A stretch of DNA of 20,040 nt, from IMG/VR virus record IMGVR_UViG_3300009466_000023, positions 1 to 20,040 of that record. The stretch is one strand, 5' to 3'. Position numbers and translations under genes: made by a program. Shown here one piece after another: positions 1 through 6,778 of this stretch. The notes under the pieces are model-generated. The model had not been told where the DNA came from. It searched no databases and saw only the letters and a program-made list of their open reading frames with translations. How positions within the stretch are numbered: position 1 is the first letter of the stretch; each line of letters starts with the position of its first letter. Source of the stretch: a virus.

Positions 1-90
1 ACTTCATCCCAAAACCCGTGCTGCACTGCCCCTTTGGCGTATGGGCTGGCACGTTTCCTGTCATTCGACAGATCATCAATTGGAGGTTCC
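1..90. other. Leader or end of upstream gene, unassigned
   Basis: All three forward frames are open here. The second is closed by a stop at 92-94 and the third by a stop at 96-98, so the tail of an upstream gene could be present, but neither translation is recognisable. In T7 the DNA polymerase gene and a few small genes precede the exonuclease. A small inverted repeat (CTGTC at 58-62, GACAG at 67-71, 4-base loop) lies just before the ribosome binding site of the next gene. I see no clear promoter. Confidence 0.3.
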
Positions 91-240
91 ATGACTGACC
101 TCAAGATCGAACAGCGCCGCCAGGACTACCTCGAGTGGCTGTATCAGCAATCGGGCCGCACCTGCAGCACCTGCACCGGCCTTTACCAGGAGCGGCTGAA
201 GGAGCTGGTTGAGTGGGACATGCAGGAGGCAGGACTGTGA
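91..240 (+). CDS. Small hypothetical protein with a CxxC pair, upstream of the exonuclease
   Basis: This 49-residue protein is not recognised. The ATG at 91 is chosen because GGAGG sits at 82-86. The reading frame stays open upstream to a TTG at 34, but that start has no ribosome binding site. The product is hydrophilic and probably helical, with one CSTC pair (about residues 24-27) followed by a charged helix rich in Glu and Leu. A single CxxC is not enough for a classic zinc ribbon, although a dimer could share a metal. The stop overlaps the GTG start of the exonuclease by four bases (GTGA, 237-240), so the two are probably translationally coupled. In T7 the interval before gene 6 holds small host-takeover or nuclease-modulating proteins (5.5, 5.7, 5.9), so a regulatory role is possible but unproven. 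Confidence 0.6.
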   Translation: MTDLKIEQRRQDYLEWLYQQSGRTCSTCTGLYQERLKELVEWDMQEAGL

Positions 241-977
241 GGGCTTTGATTGACACCGAGTACTTCCTCTATCGCTGCGCAGCCGGGTCAGAGCAGGAGG
301 CGCAGTGGAGCCCAGACGTCTGGACCTATGTGTGTCGTCACGATGACGCCAAAGAGGCCTTCGACAACCGCATCGCAGAGTTCATGGCCACGCTGGTGGG
401 ATATCAGCCGGTGCTGGTCTTTGGTGACCGGACCTCCTTCCGCAAAGGCCTGTGGCCCAAGTACAAGGAGAACCGCCGCACCATGCGCAGGCCGGCAGGC
501 TATGGCGCCCTGATGGAGTGGGTGATGACCACGGCCGCCGCTAGGGGCTGGGACATTGCCCGGTTCCCTGAGGTGGAGGGGGACGACGCCCTGGGCATCA
601 GCTACCAGGAGGGCGATGTGATCGTCAGCCAAGACAAGGACATGCTCACCCTTCCCGGCGAGCATCTGCGCGATGGCGAGCGGATGTCTGTGAGTGAAAG
701 GGAGGCTGATCTTGCCTTCTATGCCCAGGCACTCACGGGCGATGCAAGCGACAACTATCCCGGCTGTCCAAAGATCGGGGCGGTGACAGCCAAGAAGCTG
801 CTCGCAGGCTGTATCTCACATGTGGAGATGTGGTCCAAGGTGCTCGCGGCTTACGAGAAAGCAGGGTTTGACCAGCGTTATGCGATCACCCAGGCCCGCT
901 GTGCTCGAATACTCCGCGCTGGTGAATACGACTTTGATCGTGGTATTCCGCTTCTGTGGAATCCACCGGTAGCCTGA
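237..977 (+). CDS. 5'-3' exonuclease, T7 gp6-like (PIN/FEN fold)
   Basis: This 246-residue protein is a flap-type 5'-3' exonuclease of the T7 gp6 family, which degrades host DNA to nucleotides and removes RNA primers during phage replication. The GTG at 237 is chosen because AGGAGG ends 7 bases upstream (224-229). Metal-binding and helical-arch motifs of the family appear in order: the N-terminal LIDTE (Asp6); FGD (Asp64) followed by the arch motif KYKENRR (75-81); EGDD (114-117); SQDKDM (Asp133, Asp135); and GDASDNYPG (Asp169, Asp172), which leads into the helix-hairpin-helix region KIGAVTAKKLL. T7 gp6 is about 300 residues, so this is a compact version, but all acidic motifs are present. 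It lies just before the structural genes, as in T7. The family assignment is secure; the in vivo role is inferred from T7. Confidence 0.93.
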   Translation: MRALIDTEYFLYRCAAGSEQEAQWSPDVWTYVCRHDDAKEAFDNRIAEFMATLVGYQPVLVFGDRTSFRKGLWPKYKENRRTMRRPAGYGALMEWVMTTAAARGWDIARFPEVEGDDALGISYQEGDVIVSQDKDMLTLPGEHLRDGERMSVSEREADLAFYAQALTGDASDNYPGCPKIGAVTAKKLLAGCISHVEMWSKVLAAYEKAGFDQRYAITQARCARILRAGEYDFDRGIPLLWNPPVA

Positions 978-996
978 GGGCAGACACTCTCCAGCT

Positions 997-1185
997 GTGC
1001 TAAAGCCCAGACTCACGCCTGAGCTACTGACGTGGCTGGAGGCCCATTTCCCCGATCGGATGGTGGACCCAGATACAAGCGATCGCCACGTCTGGGTGAA
1101 GTCCGGCCAGGTGTCGGTCGTCCGCTTCCTGAAGCAGACCTACGAGGAACAAGAAACCGAAGGCTTCGACATGGAGGGACTCTGA
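997..1185 (+). CDS. Small hypothetical protein
   Basis: This 62-residue acidic protein follows the exonuclease by 19 bases. The GTG at 997 gives the longest sensible product, but no good ribosome binding site precedes it (GAGGG at 976-980 is 16 bases away). An ATG at 1060 would give a 41-residue alternative. The N-terminus reads LTPELLTWLEAHFPD, then a DRHVWVKSG turn and a SVVRFLKQTYEEQE helix, so a small two- or three-helix domain is likely. The stop overlaps the ATG of the next gene (TGATG, 1183-1187), and a GGAGGG inside its 3' end serves that gene. The position corresponds to T7 gene 6.5. No function can be assigned from sequence alone. Confidence 0.55.
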   Translation: MLKPRLTPELLTWLEAHFPDRMVDPDTSDRHVWVKSGQVSVVRFLKQTYEEQETEGFDMEGL

Positions 1186-1619
1186 TGTGTGGTGGTGCTC
1201 CTAAGGCCCCTGAGGCCCCTAAACCCAAACGGGCCAAGATCAAGCAGCCAAAGATGCACGCGGCTGAGGCGGCGCAGCGGATGATGACCAAGGCGGTCAG
1301 GCAGCTGCAAAAGCCGGATACGGCTTTGGCCATGGCCCAGATGGACCTGCAGCAGAGCGACAAGGATCTCTCTCGCACGATCGAGCAGGTTCGTGATCTG
1401 AAGCTCGAACTGGCCAGTAATCAATCAGCGCTGTCAGAGCAGGCAATGCAGATGTCGGCGCTGATGGGGGCGCCGCCTCCTGAGCCTTCGGCAAAGCCAC
1501 CGGTCGTCGGCCGGGACCGCGAGGACACCAGCACTCGCCGGCGCGGTCGTTCAAACCTCCGGGTTGACCGTGTGACAGCAAGTGGCTCAGCCCCTGGCGC
1601 TGGTCTTTCCATCACCTGA
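1185..1619 (+). CDS. Putative minor virion protein, T7 gp6.7-like
   Basis: This 144-residue protein starts at ATG 1185, six bases after GGAGGG (1173-1178). The N-terminus, MCGGAPKAPEAPKPKRAKIK, is short, Cys-containing and Pro/Lys-rich, and resembles the start of T7 gp6.7 as I recall it. Residues about 27-90 form a Gln/Leu-rich helical, probably coiled-coil segment (MAQMDLQQSDKDLSRTIEQV). The last 27 residues are basic, then Ser/Gly-rich, ending GAGLSIT. This tail is shared with the next gene and resembles the end of T7 gp7.3 (SLSVARSSGGGINI, from memory). In T7, gp6.7 and gp7.3 are small particle components needed for infectious virions and tail attachment. Assignment rests on position plus the two terminal motifs, so it is moderate. 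Alternatives are a fused 6.7/7.3 relative or another minor head protein. Confidence 0.6.
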   Translation: MCGGAPKAPEAPKPKRAKIKQPKMHAAEAAQRMMTKAVRQLQKPDTALAMAQMDLQQSDKDLSRTIEQVRDLKLELASNQSALSEQAMQMSALMGAPPPEPSAKPPVVGRDREDTSTRRRGRSNLRVDRVTASGSAPGAGLSIT

Positions 1620-1629
1620 GGACACCACC

Positions 1630-2337
1630 ATGGCCAACAAAAAGAAGCAGAAAAAGCAAAAGCAGGCCGTCAAGCAGGCCGTCAAGGACGCGGGCAAGAA
1701 GGTCAGCGTCAAGGAGTACAACCAGATCTTGAAGATCGCTGGCAACGCCACGTCTGCCGCCAAGGCGATCGCCAACTCTGGTGCGGTCATCAAGCCCGCG
1801 ACGCAGCAAGCAATCAACCAGAGCATTGTCCCCACCTACGACACCAGTACCTATGGCGGTGCTGGCCTGGGGATGAGGGATGTCAACTATTTGACATCGC
1901 TTGGCGTTGACAAGGCTGGCATCAAGGATGCCGCGAAAGCAGCGCCGCGTGTCACAAGTAATGTCTACAACAACTACAAGACCGGCGTCACCAAGGAGAT
2001 GCTGGACATCCAGGACTGGGTTGCATCGGTTGAGACCCAGAACCAGGATTTGATCAATGCAATCAACCAGCAGACAGTCAATAACCAGACCGACAATACC
2101 GACTGGATCAATCAGATCAACACGCTCACCAGCGCGATTGCGACCGCCCAGCAGCAGCAGCAACAACTGCAGGGCCCTCAGGGCGCCTATGCGGTGGTGA
2201 CCAGTCAGAACGCGCCCGCTGCTGGCGCCAAGACCACCAGTGCAATCACCCCTCGCCGCAAGCCCAACCGCAACCCACTGTCGATCAGTCCGGCGATGAG
2301 CTCGTCGGCTGGCGCTGGGTTGAACATCGCTGCCTGA
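1630..2337 (+). CDS. Putative tail assembly protein, T7 gp7.3-like
   Basis: This 235-residue protein starts at ATG 1630, seven bases after GAGGA (1618-1622). The first 30 residues are strongly Lys-rich (MANKKKQKKQKQAVKQAVKD), like the N-terminus of T7 gp7.3. The middle is Ala/Asn/Gln/Thr-rich with likely helices (about residues 115-185) and an AQQQQQQLQ run. The end carries RRKPNRNPLSIS followed by Ser residues and GAGLNIAA, which again matches the gp7.3 C-terminal pattern. T7 gp7.3 is a scaffold-like virion protein of about 100 residues needed to join tail fibres to the particle, so this one is more than twice as long. It sits directly before the portal gene, as gp7.3 does in T7. A tail or portal assembly role is inferred from position and both termini. 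Confidence 0.62.
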   Translation: MANKKKQKKQKQAVKQAVKDAGKKVSVKEYNQILKIAGNATSAAKAIANSGAVIKPATQQAINQSIVPTYDTSTYGGAGLGMRDVNYLTSLGVDKAGIKDAAKAAPRVTSNVYNNYKTGVTKEMLDIQDWVASVETQNQDLINAINQQTVNNQTDNTDWINQINTLTSAIATAQQQQQQLQGPQGAYAVVTSQNAPAAGAKTTSAITPRRKPNRNPLSISPAMSSSAGAGLNIAA

Positions 2338-2341
2338 TGCT

Positions 2342-3979
2342 ATGAACGCCGAACAGACCTACCGCCGCCTGGTCGGCAATGGCCGCGACTGGTATCTCGA
2401 TCGGGCCCGTCAAGCCAGCCGGCTGACGGTGCCCTACCTGATCCCAAATACCGCAGAGCCAACGGCTCATCACCAGGAGTCGTTCCCCCTCCCGTGGAAT
2501 GGCATTGGGGCTCGTGGTGTGCACAACCTGGCCAGCCGTTTGCTGCTGGCGATCCTGCCGCCGACCCAGAGCTTCTTCCGCTTCACGATCGATGACGTGG
2601 AGATGCAGAAGCAGGAAGAGCAGATGGTGAACATGGGGGCCACCCCTCAGGACATCGCCAAGACCAAGAGCGAGATTGAGCTTGGCTTGGCACGGCTCGA
2701 GCGCTCAGTGCTGCGAAGCATCGAGGCATCGAATGACCGCGTGGTGATGCACGAGGCGTTGATGCACCTGTTGGTGGCCGGCAACGCTCTGCTCTACATC
2801 GCTGAAGACGGGCTGAAGTGCTACCACCTCAACCGCTATGCGTTGAGCCGCGACCCGATGGGTAGCCCCCAGGAGGCCGTGGTCTGCGAAGAGGTGTCGA
2901 TCGAGAGCCTGCCCTCTGCGGTGCGTGAGGCGCTGAAGGGGGAAGAGGAAAGCGAACTGCGCGGCATCGTCGAGGCCAGCCCGCTGTCCCAAGTGGACAA
3001 GACCGTGAAGGTCTTTACCTGGATTAAGTGGGAGGACGGCCGCGTCAAATGGCACCAGGAGATCAAGGGCAAGGAGATCGAGGGCTCGTCTGGCAGCGCC
3101 AGCAGCAGCCGGTCTCCTTGGCTGCCACTACGCATGATTCGCGTGGATGGCTCTGATTACGGCCCGGGCTATGTCGAGTCGGCCTGCATCGCTGATCTGC
3201 AGACCGCGGAGGCCCTGAACCAGGCTGTGGCTGAAGGTGCGCTGGTGTCGGCGCAGGTGCGCCATCTAGTGAAGCCATCGGCGGTGGTGAACGCCAAGCA
3301 GCTGGCAGAGGCCCCCAACGGCGCCTACCTGCCCGGCAACCCTGACGATGTGTTCACCGTTCAGGTCCAGAAGGGCAGCGATCTGAACGTGGCTGTGGCC
3401 ACGCTGCAGCGCATCGAGATGCGGCTGGCCCAGGCCTTCATGCTCGCCGACATGCGAGACGCGGAACGAGTGACCGCGGAAGAGGTCCGCCTGCAGGCAT
3501 TGCAGCTGGAACAGGCCATCGGCTCTATTTATGCCCAGCTGACGGTTGAGCTGCAGGCCCCTTACATCTCACGCAAGCTCGATCTGTTCATGCGTGGCGG
3601 CGGCATGGGCCAGCTGCCGGAGGGTCTGGTGACACCGGTGGTGTCTGTAGGCCTGGCCGCTGTTGGCCGCGGGAACGACCTCGAGCAGACCGCTCGCTTC
3701 ATGACGATCCTTCAGCAGACGCTGGGGCCTGATGGCATCACCACCTACGTCAACAGCTCTGAGCTGATCAAGCGCCTGGCTGCGGCGATGGGCCTCGACA
3801 TCATCGGCCTGGTCAAAACGGAAGACGAGCTTGCTGCTGAACAGCAGCAGGCCCAGCAGATGGCCATGGCGCAACAGGCCATGGCTGCTGGCATGGCCGA
3901 CCCACAGAAGGTGGCCAACGCTGCTGCGATCGAGCAGGAGATGGCCAGCGCACAAGACCCTGAACTTCAACCCCAATGA
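2342..3979 (+). CDS. Head-tail connector (portal) protein, T7 gp8-like
   Basis: This 545-residue protein is close in size to T7 gp8 (about 536). It forms the dodecameric portal through which DNA is packaged and ejected. Family features visible are an N-terminal helix with ARQASRLTVPYLIP (about residues 22-35), then the FPLPWNGIGARGVHNLASRL stretch followed by LLAILPP, and the later ERVTAEEVRLQALQLEQAIG segment corresponding to the portal stem/wing region. The C-terminus is rich in Gln, Met and Ala, typical of the flexible end in this family. No strong ribosome binding site precedes ATG 2342, four bases after the previous stop. Its own stop overlaps the scaffold start (ATGA, 3976-3979), so portal and scaffold are probably translationally coupled. 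Confidence 0.93.
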   Translation: MNAEQTYRRLVGNGRDWYLDRARQASRLTVPYLIPNTAEPTAHHQESFPLPWNGIGARGVHNLASRLLLAILPPTQSFFRFTIDDVEMQKQEEQMVNMGATPQDIAKTKSEIELGLARLERSVLRSIEASNDRVVMHEALMHLLVAGNALLYIAEDGLKCYHLNRYALSRDPMGSPQEAVVCEEVSIESLPSAVREALKGEEESELRGIVEASPLSQVDKTVKVFTWIKWEDGRVKWHQEIKGKEIEGSSGSASSSRSPWLPLRMIRVDGSDYGPGYVESACIADLQTAEALNQAVAEGALVSAQVRHLVKPSAVVNAKQLAEAPNGAYLPGNPDDVFTVQVQKGSDLNVAVATLQRIEMRLAQAFMLADMRDAERVTAEEVRLQALQLEQAIGSIYAQLTVELQAPYISRKLDLFMRGGGMGQLPEGLVTPVVSVGLAAVGRGNDLEQTARFMTILQQTLGPDGITTYVNSSELIKRLAAAMGLDIIGLVKTEDELAAEQQQAQQMAMAQQAMAAGMADPQKVANAAAIEQEMASAQDPELQPQ

Positions 3980-4887
3980 CCGACTCCACCTTCAGCCCCG
4001 CACCGGTGATGGGCATCACCAGTGATGTCTCCCCCAGCGGTTTGGTTGCACCTGGCCAGGAAGAGCTGGCAGCCGAGTTTCTGCGTGAGCAGGAGAGCGG
4101 TGAGCTCACGCCTGAGGGTGACACTGGCGCACAGCAGGAAGAGCAGGAACTGCTGCTGGGCAAGTTCCGCTCGCAGGAAGACCTCGCTCGTGCTTACCAG
4201 GAGCTCGAGCGCAAGCTGGGCCGCGGCGAGCAGGTCGAGGATGAGAGCGAGATTGAGATCCCGGACTATTCGCGGGATGAATCGCTCAAGCAATACGGCG
4301 AGCTGCTGACCGACAAGTTTGAGGAAGCGGGCGTCAACCCGTTCGAGATGGCAGCCCGCTTTGAAGCTGGTGAGGATCTGAGCGGCTACGTCGACAAGCT
4401 CGAGGGTGCCGGCATCCCCCGGCCTGTGATCGAGCAGTACCTCTCCAATGCAGCGGGCGACGAACAACCGGCGGCGGAGTTCGAGGCGCTATCTGAGCAG
4501 GAGGTTGACGAGTTCAAGACTCAGGTGGGCGGCGCTGAGGCCTTCCAGGAGCTGACCGATTGGGCCAAGCAGAACCTGACCGAAGCCGAGCTGGCCTCCT
4601 ACAACCAGGTGGTGGATAGCGGTAACCGCCAGGCCATCTTCTGGGCCCTGCGTTCAATGTCCATGCAGGCTGCGATCAGCAAACGGGCAGGCAAGCCAGC
4701 GACTCAGGCTCGTGAGCCAAAGCTGATCGGCGGCAGCACACCCAGCGATGGGATGGCCTTCGAGAGCATGGGTCAAGTGCTGGAAGCAATGCAGAAGCGC
4801 AACAGTCTGGGGCAGGTGCTTTACGAGACCGACGATGCCTATCGGGCAAAGGTGGATTCGATGGTCGCCCGCAGCGATTTCTTCTAG
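3976..4887 (+). CDS. Scaffolding / capsid assembly protein, T7 gp9-like
   Basis: This 303-residue, very acidic protein lies between portal and major capsid genes, the fixed place of the T7-like scaffold, and matches T7 gp9 in size (about 307). It would shape the prohead and then leave it. Residues about 60-80 (LGKFRSQEDLARAYQELERK) are a recognisable scaffold motif, found in many phages as GKF-S-EDL-AY-ELE. The chain is predicted to be mostly helical, with many Glu and Gln, and it ends in a basic helix-forming region (RAKVDSMVARSDFF). Scaffolds usually contact the capsid protein through such a C-terminal helix, so that end is the likely docking site. The start is set by overlap with the portal stop; no clear ribosome binding site is seen, which fits coupling. 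Confidence 0.9.
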   Translation: MTDSTFSPAPVMGITSDVSPSGLVAPGQEELAAEFLREQESGELTPEGDTGAQQEEQELLLGKFRSQEDLARAYQELERKLGRGEQVEDESEIEIPDYSRDESLKQYGELLTDKFEEAGVNPFEMAARFEAGEDLSGYVDKLEGAGIPRPVIEQYLSNAAGDEQPAAEFEALSEQEVDEFKTQVGGAEAFQELTDWAKQNLTEAELASYNQVVDSGNRQAIFWALRSMSMQAAISKRAGKPATQAREPKLIGGSTPSDGMAFESMGQVLEAMQKRNSLGQVLYETDDAYRAKVDSMVARSDFF

Positions 4888-4990
4888 TAGTTTCAGATCA
4901 GGACTAGCGAGATTCGACCGCCAAGGAATGGCCCCTGCGGGGACAACCGGACTGCAGCCGTCGTTGATCAAGGTCTACATCTGAACTGTC
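4888..4990 (+). promoter_or_regulatory. Noncoding leader of the major capsid gene
   Basis: A 103-base noncoding stretch separates scaffold and capsid genes, one of the largest gaps in this compact region. In T7 this is where the strong phi10 promoter and the gene 10 leader lie. A short GC hairpin is visible (CCCC 4932-4935, TGC loop, GGGG 4939-4942) and a CTGCAG palindrome follows at 4951-4956. No consensus promoter can be named because the phage polymerase is outside the window. There is no Shine-Dalgarno sequence within 15 bases of the capsid ATG. A promoter and structured leader here are inferred from position only. Confidence 0.4.
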
Positions 4991-6007
4991 ATGGCACCAG
5001 CCACACCCCCTACTGCAACGCTTCAGCGCCTAGGCCAGATCAAAGGCACAGGTGATGACCGCGCCCTATTCCTCAAGTTGGGAATTGCGGAGGTCATTGG
5101 AGCGATGGAGACCAACTGCGTCTTCAAAGGCAAGCTCAAAGAACGCAACATCAAAGGCGGCAAAAGTGCCGCCTTCCCTGTGGCAGGCAAAATGTCTGCC
5201 CGTTACCACACTCCTGGCGAGCCCATCCTGGGCCAAGGCAACGAGCCGAGCGACCTCAACGAGGTGATCATCAACCTCGACGGGCTTCTGATCGCGGACA
5301 CCGTGATCTATGAGCTCGACGAGCTGATGAGCTACTGGCCCGTGCGCCAGGAGTACACCAAGCAGCTGGGCCTGGCCCTGGCCTACGAGTGGGACAAGCG
5401 TGCCGCTCGCGTGATCTATGGCGCCGCCAAGAGCGCCACAGAGCCCCTGGCACTGGCCAAGAACCAGCCTCGCACCGGCGCTGGCCTCACCCTGAGTGCT
5501 GGCTATGCCGCGGCCACCGTGCAGGCCAAAGGTGATGAACTCGTCCAGAAGATCTTCGATGCCCGTGTGGCACTCGAGCAGAAGGATGTGGGCATCAACG
5601 GCATGTATGGAGTCTTCTCCCCTGAGGAGTACTTCTACATTTCCCAGTCCAGCCGTGCGATCAACACCGACTTCAACGGTGGTGGTGGCGGCAACGGCAC
5701 GATCGCTGATGGTCGCACCATGAGTGTGGCCGGCATCCCGCTGTTCATGAGCAATCATGTGACGCAGCCGGCTTACACCAACGTCTCCGGAGACAAGAAC
5801 ACTGCCTACCAGCAGAATCTGTCGAAGTGCGTGGGCATGATCTTCTCACGTGACTGCGCCGGCGTGCTGACCCTCAAGCAGCCCTCGCTGCAGATGACCT
5901 CTGGCGACTTCAACATCGAGTACCAGGGAACATTGCTTTTGGCGCGCATGAGTGTCGGCATGGGAACCCTGCGCCAAGAAGCTGCTGTTGTGATCGAAAA
6001 GCCGTAG
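4991..6007 (+). CDS. Major capsid protein, T7 gp10A-like
   Basis: This 338-residue protein is the HK97-fold shell protein, close to T7 gp10A (345). The order scaffold, capsid, terminator, tail tubular A supports the call. Recognisable segments are the N-terminal LFLKLGIAEVIGAMETN, the GGKSAAFPVAGKMSARYH strand region with PGEPILG (E-loop area), LIADTVIYELDELMSYWPVR (spine helix region), and a C-terminal half with VFSPEEYFYISQSS and a run of glycines (FNGGGGGNGT). The ATG at 4991 is the only sensible start, since an in-frame stop lies at 4982-4984. It has no nearby ribosome binding site, which is odd for the most abundant virion protein. I see no convincing slippery site for a gp10B-like frameshift product. 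Confidence 0.95.
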   Translation: MAPATPPTATLQRLGQIKGTGDDRALFLKLGIAEVIGAMETNCVFKGKLKERNIKGGKSAAFPVAGKMSARYHTPGEPILGQGNEPSDLNEVIINLDGLLIADTVIYELDELMSYWPVRQEYTKQLGLALAYEWDKRAARVIYGAAKSATEPLALAKNQPRTGAGLTLSAGYAAATVQAKGDELVQKIFDARVALEQKDVGINGMYGVFSPEEYFYISQSSRAINTDFNGGGGGNGTIADGRTMSVAGIPLFMSNHVTQPAYTNVSGDKNTAYQQNLSKCVGMIFSRDCAGVLTLKQPSLQMTSGDFNIEYQGTLLLARMSVGMGTLRQEAAVVIEKP

Positions 6008-6013
6008 GCTTCA

Positions 6014-6032
6014 GCGGGAGAGCGGCTCCTGC
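6014..6032 (+). other. RNA hairpin after the capsid gene
   Basis: Seven bases of GCGGGAG (6014-6020) can pair with CTCCTGC (6026-6032), with one G-U pair and a five-base loop. No T tract follows, so this is not a terminator by itself. Its place directly 3' of the capsid stop suggests a possible mRNA-stabilising or processing structure, but this is a guess. Confidence 0.35.
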
Positions 6033-6047
6033 GCAACAGTGGAGAAC

Positions 6048-6073
6048 GGGGAGGGCTTATGGCCCTCCTTTTT
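6048..6073 (+). terminator. Intrinsic terminator after the major capsid gene
   Basis: A perfect seven-base-pair stem, GGAGGGC (6050-6056) and GCCCTCC (6062-6068), with loop TTATG, is followed directly by five T (6069-6073). This is a textbook factor-independent terminator. It stands where T7 has T-phi, just after gene 10, and would lower expression of tail and core genes relative to capsid. Confidence 0.88.
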
Positions 6074-6093
6074 CATGCCCCGTACCATGAGAA

Positions 6094-6107
6094 GTGCACT
6101 AGTGCAT
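6094..6107. promoter_or_regulatory. 12-base palindrome upstream of tail tubular protein A
   Basis: TGCACTAGTGCA (6095-6106) is a perfect palindrome lying between the terminator and the gene 11 start at 6113. The flanked form AAGTGCACTAGTGCA resembles AAGTGCACAGGTGCA at 19651-19665, upstream of the tail fibre gene. It could be part of a late phage promoter, an operator, or a 5' mRNA structure. The function is inferred from its repeated placement before late genes. Confidence 0.45.
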
Positions 6108-6112
6108 ACGTC

Positions 6113-6778
6113 ATGGGTCTGCAGTACGAGGGGGTCACGCCAGGCAGGACCACCCTGCTGGAGGCAGTGAATGTGGCGCTGGCCTGCATCGGCGAACAGC
6201 CGGTGAACAGCCTTGAGGGCCAGCAGGTTGGCGAAGTGTGGATGGCCCAGCAGACGCTGCTGGAGTTCCACAAGGAAGGCCAGTCGCGTGGCTGGAGCTG
6301 GAACATGGAGTACGAGTACCCCTTCTCCCGCGACGAGACGACCAATCAGATCACGATTCCAGAGAACGTGATCTCCTTCAGCCTCGATCCGTATCGGTGG
6401 AACGGACGGTTTCAGCTGCGCGGATTGCGGGTCTACGACCGGGTGAAGCGCAGTTATCAGATCGAAGACGGCATCAGTCCACTGCACGCGGATGTGACGT
6501 GGCTGCTGGCCTGGGATGAATCGCCGGAGGTGTTTAACCGCTGGATCACCATCCGCGCCGCACGGGTGTTCTCCGATCGCGTGCTCGGTTCAGACCAGGT
6601 GTTCAAGTTCACCTCGCTGGATGAGCAGCAGGCCCTGGTGGAGCTGAACCGGGTTGAGTTCGATCAGCACCAGCCCAACAGCATCACCGGTGGCCGCGGC
6701 CTGCGGCCCTTCCCGACGTATCAGGCGGGCTTTGGCCTGCTCGATCGCCGCATGGCTGGGGGAACGCACCTTGGCTGA
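6113..6778 (+). CDS. Tail tubular protein A, T7 gp11-like (gatekeeper)
   Basis: From ATG 6113 the product is 221 residues, near T7 gp11 (196). It forms the ring joining the portal to the tail nozzle and closes the channel after packaging. Family signatures are TLLEAVNVALACIGEQPVNS near the N-terminus, the QSRGWSWNMEYEYPF segment, and the VFNRWITIRAARVFSDRVLG stretch in the C-terminal half. The frame is open back to an ATG at 6059, but that codon overlaps the loop of the terminator hairpin and would add 18 residues with no family match, so 6113 is preferred. No good ribosome binding site precedes either start. The 3' end overlaps the proposed start of tail tubular protein B by eight bases. Confidence 0.9.
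   Translation: MGLQYEGVTPGRTTLLEAVNVALACIGEQPVNSLEGQQVGEVWMAQQTLLEFHKEGQSRGWSWNMEYEYPFSRDETTNQITIPENVISFSLDPYRWNGRFQLRGLRVYDRVKRSYQIEDGISPLHADVTWLLAWDESPEVFNRWITIRAARVFSDRVLGSDQVFKFTSLDEQQALVELNRVEFDQHQPNSITGGRGLRPFPTYQAGFGLLDRRMAGGTHLG

Noticed and set aside
1612-2166. Minus-strand frame of 184 codons opposite the gp7.3-like gene
   Set aside because: Low-complexity Leu/Val/Asp-rich product, antisense to a gene with good start and family motifs; no ribosome binding site seen.
4900-4960. Possible tRNA, prompted by GATTCGACC resembling a T loop
   Set aside because: No acceptor stem, D arm or anticodon arm can be paired around it.
5990-6088. Programmed frameshift at the capsid end giving a T7 gp10B-like product
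   Set aside because: The bases before the stop (CGAAAAGCCGTAG) contain no canonical slippery heptamer, and the -1 frame adds only about 29 residues, running through the terminator.
6654-6770. Upstream extension of tail tubular protein B to a TTG at 6654
   Set aside because: It would overlap gene 11 by over 120 bases, and the added residues have no resemblance to the family N-terminus.
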